Positions 20,029-30,126 of a DNA stretch of 64,000 bases are shown here, piece after piece. The notes under the pieces are model-generated. The model had not been told where the DNA came from and made no database searches. It saw only the letters and a program-made list of their open reading frames with translations. The DNA is from Puccinia triticina (lineage: Eukaryota; Basidiomycota; Pucciniomycetes; Pucciniales; Pucciniaceae). Numbering within the stretch: the stretch's first letter is position 1; each line of letters begins with the position of its first letter. Both the position numbers and the translations under genes were made by a program. Where the stretch lies: contig NC_070565.1 of assembly GCF_026914185.1 (NCBI RefSeq), positions 6,076,001-6,140,000 of the forward strand, given 5' to 3'.

Positions 20029-23000
20029 TCATTTGATATGGGAGGCTGCATAGGCCCTCTTCAGTTCGACACTGTCAAGCTCTTCCAAAATGTAAGATCC
20101 TTTTGGCAATTGTTTCTTAACCCTAAACGGTCCGTTCCATCAATTTGCAAAGAGTTTTCCCCATTGATCTTCCAAGCTTTTATTGTAGACCAACACCAAC
20201 TCTCCTGAGTCTAACGGTTTTCGAAGTCTTGCAGCCATTCGTCGATCCCAGTATCTAACAGATGAATTTCTGACCTTCATCAACTTTTCGTGATCTATTC
20301 CTAGAATTTCTTCTCGATGTTCTAGTTGCATAGTCCTTGCCTCCAAGAGTTGTTCCGTGGTGCTGACTTCAGTCCAATCAATTCCTAGATAAGTATCCAT
20401 TTCCAAGTCGACCGGCAGAACCGCTTTCTGGCCAAACACCAGCTCGTAAGGTGAATATCCCGTTGTGCGTTTTGTTGAAATTCTGTCAGCAAAGAGGACT
20501 AAAGGCAGATACTCCCTCCATTTCCCCCCAGATTCTCCACACATCTTGATTAGGGTGTCTTTAATGGGTCGGTGTCCTCGTTCAATCATACCATTGGCTT
20601 CAGGATAATAAGGTGTGGGCGGCTTGAATACTGCTCCAATCTTTTCGACTGCTTTGATAAATTTGTTCTTGAATTCTGGTCCATTGTCTGCCGTTACCGT
20701 TTTGATTACGCCGTACCGATAGACCCAATCTTCAAGGAGAAATTTTCCAATGGTTGCGGCTGTCAGTTTTACCAGAGGAGCTGCTTCGACCCATCCGGAC
20801 AAATCATCCCGTGCCACTAGTAAGTACTTGTACCGTCCAGCTTTGATATGACAGACGTCCAAAGCTACTCGTCCAAATAAGCTGCTTTCTCCTGTGGGGT
20901 GCCGTATTTCTCGGGGAACTAGTGGGTCACTTTTTTGACAAGGTTTGCAGCTATGTACCCATAACTTGACTTTTTTCTTCAAACTTGGCCACCAAAATCG
21001 ACAGACTAATCGTTGCTATGTTTCCTCAAGCCCTTGGTGTCCAAGATCTTCGTGCACCATCTGTAATAGCTTGCTCTGGTAGGATATCTTGGAAATCACT
21101 AGTTGTGGCATGGGTGAGTGTCTTCTCATGAGTCGTCCATTCTGGATAAAATAGTTAACCGATTTTCGTTTAAGTTTCCGAAAGTCCTCCGGATCCATAG
21201 AACAAGGTCTCAGCAGTGTTTGTAGATAATATTTGAGGTCTGTCCAGAAACCAGAAGCCTCCCACTCCAATAGTTCCGTTGCAGCTGAAATTATGTTATA
21301 CCGTGAGCAGGCTTTGATCAGGGGTTCTTCCTCGTCAAAGTCTTCCGTATTGTTGTAAAATTCTTCCTCTTCGTCACTTATTGGGCATCTGGACAAGGCG
21401 TCTGGCATCGTGAATGTTTTCCCTGGCTTGTGCACCATTTCAAACGAAAAAAGTTGGATGAATGCTACCCATCTTGTCATGGGGGCATTGGGAAGTGAAG
21501 GCAAGTTGATCATCTGAATTAAAGACTGCGCGTCCACTTGGAGTTCGAAATGTTGACCCCATAAGAGTGTTTGTAGTTTCTTCAGGATTCGTGCCACCCC
21601 ACAGAGTTCCAGTTTAGGCTGCGAATATTTTGACTCAACCGGCGAAAACACAATCGATTCGTATAATACTGGTCGATTTAATCCAGTCTCAAGCTCCTGT
21701 TGTGAAAGTACTGCACCGGCCGCAATGAAACTGGAGTCCACTGCTAAAACAATAAGCCCTGCGTCTTTTGAATAATCAAGGTTCTTCAGGGTGATATCTT
21801 CTCCAATTATCTCTTTTAGCTGATTGAAGGGATTGTCACAGCTTTTGTCCCAGAGCCATTCTACGTCCTTTTGTGTCAGCCTTCGGAGTGGAGCAGCTAT
21901 TTCGGAAAGATTCTTGACGAAAATCCTGACGTAAGTTACGATTCCCATGAAGCCTCGGAGTTCCGTGACGTTATTGGGAGTTGGCCATGTCGTTATCTCA
22001 TTCTTCTTCTGATCCAAAATCCTTCGTCCTTCTTTGCAGACCACATGACCCACAATATCCAAGGCAGGTACACAGCATGCAAACTTTTTTCCTGAGATAG
22101 TGAGTCCCGCTTCTTCAATTCGGAATAATATTCTTTCCAGTGTTTGAGCGTATTCCCAGATAAAACGTCGGATTCCTGGATTCTCTTCTAGAACTTCATC
22201 ATTGTATGTGGAACTCGGCCCTTTTATACCGCCATTGTCAATAAATACGCCTACGTGGTCGGGTATTTCATCCTGAAGAATCCACATCATTTGTGCTTGA
22301 TATACTGCTACTGAATTAGTTGCACCCTGCGGAAGTCTGGTGAGTTGAAATCTTCCTAGTGGAGTATTGAAGGTGGTGAGAGGTCTTGATTCCGGGGCCA
22401 ATTCCCTTTCGTCGTATCCACCCATAATGTCGCCCAATCCATAACAGGCTTGTCCGGCAAAGGATTCAACAAACTCTTCTGTTGCAGGCGGTAGTCCTGT
22501 CTTTGATGGTGACCTTATTCATTTCTTGTAAGTCGTGAACTATCCTTAGCTTCCCGTCATGTTTGAGTACGCAGAAAACCGGACTAGAGTAACTTGATGT
22601 TGATTGCTCGTAGAGTTTATTCCGTACCCGTTCCCGTACTTGCTCCACGTATTCGTCTTTGATTGCTTCTGGGATTGGAATTGGTTTCTTCTGCCATGGT
22701 ACATGATCAATTACCGGTATGACATAGGGTAAACCATATGAATGTTTCAAGAGTCCTCTTTCCTCCGGCGTGAAGGCCACAGCTTTTTCTCGAATCACAA
22801 TTAAATGCTTGAATAATTTTAATTCCTCCTCCCACAGCCATCCGTTGGGTCCAAAATTTACTACCTTCAAGCGTTCTTCCGTAATCCTAGCGGTAGGCTT
22901 AACGTCCGGTGGATGAAGCGTAAGAGGTGTTTGGTAGGGATCTTGTGATAGCGGTGGTCTTTGAAGAGGTGGATTCAGTGCTTGTGGAATTGGTTGATTG

Positions 23001-23050
23001 ATTGGTCTGATTTTCTTTGCTACAGGTTTATACTTTGTCATGCACCACAA
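20029..23050 (-). pseudogene. pol: G2 pol (RT, RNase H, integrase), inactivated
   Basis: From MTKYKPVAKKIRP to the natural stop after AASHIK (TGA at 20029-20031). Damage: a 2-base deletion in the IKDAGLPP motif near 22500 shifts frame; a TAG interrupts the integrase zinc module (GLEET, stop, QRLVCRFWW) near 21017; a TGA replaces an Arg codon in LFANRWNGP near 20140. The RT catalytic motif reads FIDNGG where G3 and G4 have FIDDGG, so one metal-binding Asp is gone. Integrase D,D,E residues (LDVCHIKAG, TADNGPEF, PEANGMIERGH) are kept. Homology with the pol of G1, G3 and G4 is clear along the full length. Confidence 0.85.
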
Positions 23051-23646
23051 GCTTCTGTCCCTCCAGCTCTGACATAACTTGCTTTGAAACAGGGATCCTA
23101 AGCCATTAGATAGTAGGGATCCGAGTGTGGCTTGTCTGGTTGGTTCTATTCTTGAGGTGTTGATGGAAGGGATTGATTCAAGGATGATAGATTTTTCAGA
23201 TAATTTAGATTTAGATGGTGAGTTCTTCTTCCGGTTACTAAAGATTTTTATTAGAGTAAGAAAAATGATGAGGATATTCTTTTTGTTTGATAAGAGTTTG
23301 AAGAGATATATTTTTGTTCGTTTTGCCGTTTTTCCAAGGTATTTTAAGAAAAAGTATTTGAGCCAGTCTAAGAAACCCGGCGCTTGAGATATAACCCGTT
23401 TGACTAGCTGAAGCGAGTTATTCCCTATTTGAACGCCGGTAGTTATAAAAAATGCTGATTTGGTTTCTTTTTAAACATTCGGTGTTCTTCATTATTGCTA
23501 GGTTCAGATGTCGGAGCCGATTTCACATTATTGGTACTGAGATCTTTTCGATTATCCCATCCTCGTCCTTGTCCAGTTCTAGCCAATGGTACTGAAATTC
23601 GCCGACCCTTGTTTCCTTGAAACGTGAGAGTCTCCCCTGTTTCGTG
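23051..23646 (-). other. G2 gag-pol spacer
   Basis: About 600 bp between the gag stop and the pol start. The gag frame continues past its TAA for some 75 codons (to KKKPNQHFL), suggesting the stop is a mutation. The remainder is AT-rich with stops in all frames. Confidence 0.4.
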
Positions 23647-25935
23647 TTATTCTAGAGTGCAATCATAATCAAATAGAAAAGGTCGTCCTAAAATACAATC
23701 TTGAGCTTTTGGTGATATAAAGAGGTGAGCGGGTCCGGAGAATCGACCGATCTGTATTGGGCAGTTCTCAACTACGCCGGTTATGTCGCATCTGGCTCCA
23801 CCAACACCTTGCATGGGTATGTTCACTATCACAGATTCTAGCTCCAAGTCCTCCGCTACTGATTGGGGTATGACGTTGACCATAGAACCGGAATCCACCA
23901 TAAAGTCGACTTTTTCTCCCCCAACTTGCGCGGTTACGTATCCTAGGGCACAACTGTAGTAGCATGGATCTGAAGGTCCTTCTTCCTCTGGTAAGGTGGT
24001 CATTGGTGCAGCTACTTTGGCTGCTTTGGATGCGATGTAGGTGGTGGAGGTATTCTTGCCTGAAAGACGTCCCTGTAATTTTGCTATGAACTGTTCTGTG
24101 TACGAAGGCGATATCGTAGTGAGTTGTGCAAACGTTGTGGGAATCTTGACGTTGTCCAAGTCCTGTAGTAGGACTTCCTCTGTTGAGTCTCTCTTCAGGA
24201 TTGTTGGTACTCGTTCCCGGCTCCAGACTTTCTCAGGCGCCTTTTTCGGAGTTTCTTTCGGTGATCTGTCCACTTCTTCTTCATGATTGATATCCATGGC
24301 TTCTCTTTCTGGTTCCTGGATCCTAACTTCGCGTCGGCCTTTTTGAGCTTCTGACCTAGTGACAGGATGTGATCTCATGAAGTTTTCCGCGCCTAAGGCA
24401 GGAGGGCTCCAATGGATGGTTTGTACCAAGGCTTTCATTGTTGGAGTGTTACCATTTCCTCCTTGTTGCGAGTCGGCCAGCTTCTTGATAGCTTCTTGCA
24501 TCTGAGGGTTGGCTGAAGCTGCTGCCACGACCGAACGTATAGGTCTTGATGGGTTCCATGGGATGTATTCTCCGTTTGGTAAGTACCAGTCTTTTCCCTC
24601 TTTCCTTACCAGACCTTGCGCTCTGTCCTTTGAAGCTTCGGGGTACTGATAAGTGGAGTGTCCTTCCTTTCTACAATAGAAGCAGGGCTGAGATTTGAAT
24701 AAAGGTGTGGATGGTCAAGCGTTTCCCCGTGTGAATTCCTGCCTGTCCGAAGATCCCTGTTGATTATAAGTGCTGGGCAAAGGGTTTTCCATTTGATGCT
24801 GGAGAGAAGCAAGCTTTTGTTGTGTGTCTTTGATTTCTTGTGCAATTGCTTTCTTGTCGGGAACTTCTCTGAGCATTTGTTCCCTTCGTTTGCTATTGCC
24901 TTTCTTGAGATCCAGGCCCTTCTGCATGATCTGGTTTGAATCGGAAAAACTGGAGAAATTGGTATACCCTTCGTTGACCCGAACTTCTGTTTCTGCAGCT
25001 GCAATCAAGTCTTCCCATTTCAGCACTTTGTTGCTCCCGTCTTTAGCTTTTGGAAGTTGTTTGTTGTAGACCAACATGCGTTTAACACTTCGTTGACTGT
25101 CCACTGAGAATGCACTTAAGAATAATCCTCCGGCTTCGTCCATTTTGGTGACATGTTTGTTCTTCACAAGGTACTTGAGGATTGCGGTGAATTTTCCCAG
25201 GTAGGCTTTGTAATCTCGATGGTTTGCGATCCCTTCCTTGGCTTGTTGTTTTGCTAATTTAATGAGATCATCCGTGTTGTACATGATGGTATTATCTAAA
25301 TCACCCCAGGTCTTGATCATATTGGCTCGTAATTTGGTCCAATCGTATTCTTTGTACCCCTCCATTTCCTTGAGTTCGCACTTCAATTCTTCCGTTTGTA
25401 TAAATCGTGGTATCTGAATTGCTTTCTCTCAATCCGTGGCACCATACCCATAGGCTCCTCGTTCAAACCAATGTAGAAACTTCATAAACTGGCTTCCATC
25501 ATAGTAAAGTCCTTCTTCGTTCCTGATGATGTTTGGTTTGTTTGAGTGTTCAGGTTGGGCATAGACGTATATTGGCTGAGGTTGTTGAATTGGAATCTGA
25601 GGTTGTGGTTGCTGTTGAAACTGAGGTTGATACATATTTTCTGGGTCGTTTGCAGTGCTATGAATTCCGTAACCGGTTGGTTGTTGTTGTGGGGTATTGT
25701 TTCTTGGTGGGATATTTTGTTGAGTTTCATCGGAATCCAACATTTCTTCTTCAGCAGGATCTCTGAAGTTGTTTTCTGGACCCTTTCCTTTGTCTTTCCT
25801 AGGTGGTGGTGGTGGGTTGTTTGGGGTATTGCTTGGCCAAAGTAATCCTGAAGTTCCTGCCAATGGTCTGTTCCTTAAAGGGGTGCTTGAAGCAAATCCT
25901 TCTCCCATTTCTAATGTACTGAAGGGTAAACTCAT
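23647..25935 (-). pseudogene. gag: G2 gag with C-terminal retropepsin, interrupted by two TGA codons
   Basis: One reading frame from the ATG at 25935 to TAA at 23647, broken only by TGA after YGYGATD (near 25430) and TGA after TRGNA (near 24716). Pro/Gln-rich N-terminus, capsid-like middle (EYDWTKLRANMIKTWGD), knuckle CFYCRKEGHSTYQY whose last Cys has become Tyr, and protease with FMVDSGSMVNVIPQ and DCILGRPFLFD. The loss of the knuckle Cys fits a G-to-A change. Readthrough of TGA seems less likely than decay, given the other lesions. Confidence 0.8.
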
Positions 25936-26547
25936 GTTGATTCTTGTTGATTCCTAGTTTCCTTAATATGAAGATTGTTTGTTAACTGTTACTGTGCTCT
26001 GAAAAAGAAACAATAATATCTGGTCTCTGGTCTCTTTACCAGGGCAAATTGGGGGTTTTTCTTTTAATATTTAAAATAACTTTACCGTGCTGGGAAACTT
26101 CTTCTAACAGTATCTGCTTATCCAAATTCTTCAGGTCTTACTCTTGCCCTTCTTGAGGTCTTATAAGCAGCTGCTTCCTTTGAGTGATTCCAGAGTTCTC
26201 TTCTACCAGGTTCCTAGTTATCCAAATTCTTCAGGTCTTACTCTTGCCCTTGTTAAGGTTTTATAACTGGCTGATTTCTTCAAGAGTCTCTTTTCAGATC
26301 CGGTGGTTACACGTTTCTTTTCAGAGGTTTGTAATTGGTTCCTTGGATGGTTTGTAATTAATTGACTAGTTGTCCAACATAATAACTGAATATGCCGTTG
26401 ATTGTTATAGATTTGTTGAAAAATTTGATTCCTTTTTTCCACTTGAAGTTGAGATCCGTAGACAATGGTATTTTCTGGTTTTCTTGGTCGAATTCGATTA
26501 TCCGTTGTCGATCGAACAAAGTTATCCAATCACGTTGGGGACTCCCT
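25936..26547 (-). other. G2 leader with 100-bp tandem duplication and primer site
   Basis: Two copies of a segment starting TATCCAAATTCTTCAGGTCT lie at 26119 and 26219, exactly 100 bp apart. Next to the LTR the minus strand reads AGGGAGTCCCCAACGTGATT (26528-26547), which resembles the G1/G3 primer site (GGTGTCCCAACAG) but is not identical. Confidence 0.5.
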
Positions 26548-27734
26548 TGTAAGACTCAAAAGGGGTTGTGAAACCCTTTTGCTGAATGGAGAAGGGGATG
26601 ATGGAGGTGCAAAACTCTGCCCTTCTATACTATCAGATAACAAGACCCACCAAGCTAAGCTTGGCAAGTTTTAATCAAGTGATAGGTCTGGTCTAGTTCC
26701 AGATGAAGTTGTTCGATGACAGGTATGTGAGAGTTGAGAGGATTTATGATGATGGAAAGGGTGAAAGTTGACTTGATGTTTCCGGTGGGGGTTGAACACA
26801 GGTCCTTGAGAGGGTGATATAAGAAGTTGAGAAGAGTGTCTGGACTGAGAAGGGTATATGTCTTAGTCAGGAGTTGAACCAGGAACCAGGTAACTTGTGA
26901 CAGGTGCGTGATATGCAACCAGTGATATGAGAGTATGAGAATATGAGAGTGAGCTCAGTGGTTATTGCAGATAAGAGGGATGAGATGGTATGTTATAAAA
27001 GTGTAAGGGTGATGATAATGGCTAATGGGTGATATCTGTATAACTGGTGGGTACTGAACTGAGGGAAAAACAACTGGGGGGGAGAGAGATCCTTATATAG
27101 ACAAATGTGAGGGATTTTAGCTACAAGGGGGACCCTGGATGAGGGATTTTAGCTGGTGGGCTGTGTACAAGTGGTGTCAGAAGATACTAAATACAGGCAG
27201 AAAGTGGGGTGAGAAATGAAAGATGATGTCATACTGATGCAAGGACTGCATAAACAAAGCGGGGAAATGTCAAATACAGAGGTACTTCATGCAAGGGGTG
27301 CATGGGTGGTGTCAGACTAATGCAAGGAGTGCAGAAATGGGGTCAGAAGACTGCATGCAGCTGCAAGGGGTGCATAAATGAGGCGGGGACATGTCAAATA
27401 CAGAAGAAATGGGGTTGGTCCCCTGCATAAGCAGTGGAGATAAGAGGGATAGAAAAGAGTATGTGTTTGGCAGGGACTGAGTATGTGTATACCTGGGAAA
27501 GGTGACTTGAGGGTTGTGACAGGTTGATGACTGGGGCTGGCCGTGTCCATGAGGGTCCAAGAGGGTGTAACTTCCAATCCAGCGGGGTTCCAGTGACGCT
27601 TCCAGTGGTGAATAAGGGTAAAATTGGCCGTAGAATCCATTTCTGAGGTCCATTTGGTAGTATCTTGAGGCGTATTGTGAGTAAATATGTAGTATAGAAA
27701 AAACTTTTGATTTTTCACTTTTCCGTCTACCACA
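26548..27734 (-). repeat. G2 5' LTR
   Basis: 1,187 bp, plus-strand ends TGTAAGACTC and GTCTACCACA, matching the 3' LTR base for base as far as I can read. ORFs inside it (for example 26655-26918 and 27317-27733) also occur in the other LTR and have no protein signature. Confidence 0.9.
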
Positions 27735-27738
27735 CCGT

Positions 27739-28815
27739 GCCTTGACGCATTGCCACCATTTATGACGTCTCCTTGCCCAATCCGGTCACAATGAATACAT
27801 TTGTTTCAGTCGTGTCGGTGAAGTACTTGAGTGAGTTAAACATATGCTGGCTTGCGCCAGAGTCAAGAATGACAGCGTTCTTCTTGACCTGTTGCGACGA
27901 GGTTTGATAGGCATAGCTCTGAGTTGTGCCATCGTGGCCAGATGGTCCTCCGGTGGTGGTGGCAAGATTGGTGGCACACTGTTTCTTTGCTGGTCGCAAC
28001 TTGGGGTGCAACGTCCAGCACTGATGCTCCTCATGATACGCGTCAGGGTTATGCTTTCCGTTCTTGCAGGCTACATACGGACGTTTTCTGCTGGCAGTAG
28101 TGGCAAGTGCGGTTCCTGAGTGCGGATTGTCACCTGGATTGCCGGAGGGCGCGGAGGTGATAGCTTTCAGTTTGGTGACTTGCTCATGATTGGCGATTAG
28201 GCGAAGTTTATCCAAGAGTAAGAATGGATTAGCAAGCGTCTCCATGTCGCATAAAATTCTCTCCATCACTATCGGTCATTTTTCAGTGATGGTTTTGATG
28301 ATGCTAACGCTTATGAGTTCATTCATGACGCTGAGACCGATAGTGCTGATTTCGGCAAGGGCTGCTTCGACTTTGATGATGTAGTTGAGCAGATCGTCGT
28401 TGTACAAAATGCGGAGATATTGCGACCAAACTCGATAGATTCCATAGATTGTGGCGGTGGCATAATTTTTCTTTAGCCTCTTCCATATTTTGTGTGGATC
28501 ACGACCGCAAGTACTCGTTAGACTCGTGAGGATCTCCGGGACTATTTTTGAGTTAAGGATTAACCAGGCCTCGAGCTTCTGTTCTTTGATTTGCTCGTCC
28601 GTCGACTCTTTGGTGTCTTTCTCGACGACAGGCCATAGCTTTTTGAACTCTAAGTATGCGCTCATAGCGTTTTGCCAATTCGCATAGTTGCTCCCATTGA
28701 ACGTCGGAATTACAATGATTTCCTTTTCCTCCTTTGTCTTGACGGCGGTGACTGCCGTTCCAGGAGTCGTTATGCTGATTGGTGGGAGAGATCCTTGTCA
28801 AGTGGCAGTCGGCAT
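27739..28815 (-). pseudogene. C1 gag and N-terminal protease fragment
   Basis: The start is the minus-strand ATG at 28813-28815, followed five codons later by TGA, so the N-terminus is already broken. Downstream is the Copia gag signature NGSNYANWQNAMSAYLEFKK, a C-terminal zinc-binding segment (CKNGKHNPDAYH, then CW) and the aspartic protease motif ILDSGASQHMFN. The frame reaches GKETS, a TAA, and then the target site of G2. It continues across G2 into the fragment at 336-1924. Family assignment is firm. Confidence 0.8.
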
Positions 28816-28867
28816 TGTTCGTTCCTGCTCCTAGTTGCTGGATTGTTGATGAGGTTGCTTTGAGCGT

Positions 28868-28882
28868 CCAAGACTGTAAATC
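28868..28882 (-). other. C1 primer-binding site, tRNA-Tyr anticodon-arm type
   Basis: On the plus strand the 15 bases are CCAAGACTGTAAATC, the 5' anticodon stem and loop of a eukaryotic tRNA-Tyr(GTA) and the base after it. They abut the LTR end with no gap. Drosophila copia is primed by a 5' half-tRNA cut in the anticodon region, so a half-tRNA-Tyr primer is the likely reading here. Confidence 0.5.
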
Positions 28883-29310
28883 TGTAAGAATGCAGACAAC
28901 TAAGATAGATTTTGATTTCAGAACAGTTATCAAATTAAGTATTTACACAGAATCTGTTTGTCTTTTGACAAATGCTGATTTGAGAAGTGAAATGATTATT
29001 CACCTAAGAGCAGGCGAATTTGCCGTGCTTCTGAGTTATGTATTAAGAGAAAGAAAACAAGAAAGGTTGGAGAGAAAGGTGGGACACGAAGTCTAGAGAG
29101 AGAGAGAGAGTTGGAATGGAAGGGATTGGCTGAGAACAATTAGAGAAAGATTACTGCAAAGGTATTTGCATTGCGTTAGTTCTGTTCTCCTGTTTTCTGT
29201 TCAGACACAAGGGATTGAGTACCTCTTGCGTTCCGCACACTTGTATCAACGGTTTTGAGGACCTTAGTGAAGCGGTTGGCTGATCCTGTTACGGCTATAA
29301 TGTGACAACA
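28883..29310 (-). repeat. C1 5' LTR (approximate ends)
   Basis: On the minus strand it would start TGTTGTCACATTATAGCC and end CATTCTTACA, a TG...CA pair of 428 bp placed directly upstream of a primer-like site and the gag start. Because the 3' LTR has been lost the ends cannot be confirmed by comparison. A purine-rich GA run lies within it near 29090-29115. Confidence 0.5.
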
Positions 29311-29622
29311 TCTCAATTAGTTAAATGCACCATTGCTGCCGGTAGGAGCAAGATTCTCTGTGCTTACTCAATGGTCAATAGACTTATTCGAGATGCCAGG
29401 TTATTGGGGCTGTTTGATAATCTATGAGACAGTGAGCTATGAAGCGGGTGATTGTTAGTCTGAGGTCCCAGCTCTTGCTCAAAGCTGTCTCTTAAGTACT
29501 CACGAGATCGAAGAATCGGAACTCGGAGCTGCCCTGATGTTGCTGTCTTTTCTTTCTGTACCACGCGCCCTCAGAGAGTTGTTGCTCGTTTCATCTGTTG
29601 TAGAGATGTTGAGACGACAGGG

Positions 29623-30125
29623 TTAGCAACGGTGGCTTGGGTTTGGAGGGATGAAACTTTGGAACTTACGATGCAGTGCATCAAAGTCAGTTTCTCCCCT
29701 GCGCCTTTTGGCAGCTAGAGTTTCAACCTCTGTATTCTGACAAATTTGGTGTCCGTGTTTGCAGATCCATGGCATCCCAAGGATGCCGTTGTACGTGTCT
29801 TTTAGTTGGGTAATGATGAAATTTGAAGGGCAGGGTTCTTCATTCAGGGTCAGGTCAATCTCATATGCCGCTTGGGATGTGGATCCATCAAATCCCAAGA
29901 TGGTCCGCCTTGAGGAGTAATCCCGCCGCGGCGGCTAAGGATTCACTCAACACATTTTGGGTCGCTCTGGAATCAATCAGGAAGGAGGCAGGGGTCTGGG
30001 GTGTGGCTCTGGGAGCTGTGATGGTGCAAGAGATAAAACATTGGGGATCAATTTCATCTCTGTTTAACTTTTGACTAGCACCAATACTACAAGACAACTC
30101 CGCCGCGCTCAGGAAAGGCACAAAC
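29623..30125 (-). pseudogene. G6 protease fragment
   Basis: FLIDSRATQNVLSE has the retropepsin layout with the Gly of D-S/T-G replaced by Arg, and the downstream NGILGMPWICKHGH is the second protease motif. The two lie in different frames (shift near 29890), so it is inactive. Confidence 0.7.
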
Positions 30126-30126
30126 T

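Larger units (their letters stand above)
1925..27734 (-). mobile_element. G2: Ty3/Gypsy element inserted in C1, carrying L1 and G1
   Basis: Bounded by two 1,187 bp LTRs (26548-27734 and 1925-6090 once L1 is removed) and a CCGT duplication at 1921-1924 and 27735-27738. Without L1 and G1 it is about 12.1 kb. On the minus strand the order is LTR, primer site, gag-PR (25935-23647), spacer, RT-RNaseH-IN (23050-20029), a 3.2 kb module holding an antisense multi-exon gene, PPT, LTR. I see no difference between the two LTRs, yet gag and pol carry stops, a 2-base deletion and a mutated RT catalytic motif. Confidence 0.85.
336..29310 (-). mobile_element. C1: truncated, decayed Ty1/Copia element split by G2
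   Basis: Read on the minus strand this has a 5' LTR (28883-29310), primer site, gag with a CNGxHNP-type zinc motif, protease (ILDSGAS), then after the G2 insertion GAG-pre-integrase, integrase and the start of reverse transcriptase, cut off near 336. The order PR-IN-RT is diagnostic of Copia. The right part ends in GTCAAGGCACGG and the left resumes with ACGGCCAAGTTGG; removing G2 and one ACGG gives an open QGTAKLEF frame. Several stops and a frameshift show it is dead. The 3' LTR is not in the window. Confidence 0.85.

Noticed and set aside
24715..25429. TGA readthrough as a regulated feature of G2 Gag
   Set aside because: The element also has TAA, TAG, a deletion, a lost knuckle Cys and a mutated RT motif, so decay is the simpler explanation.
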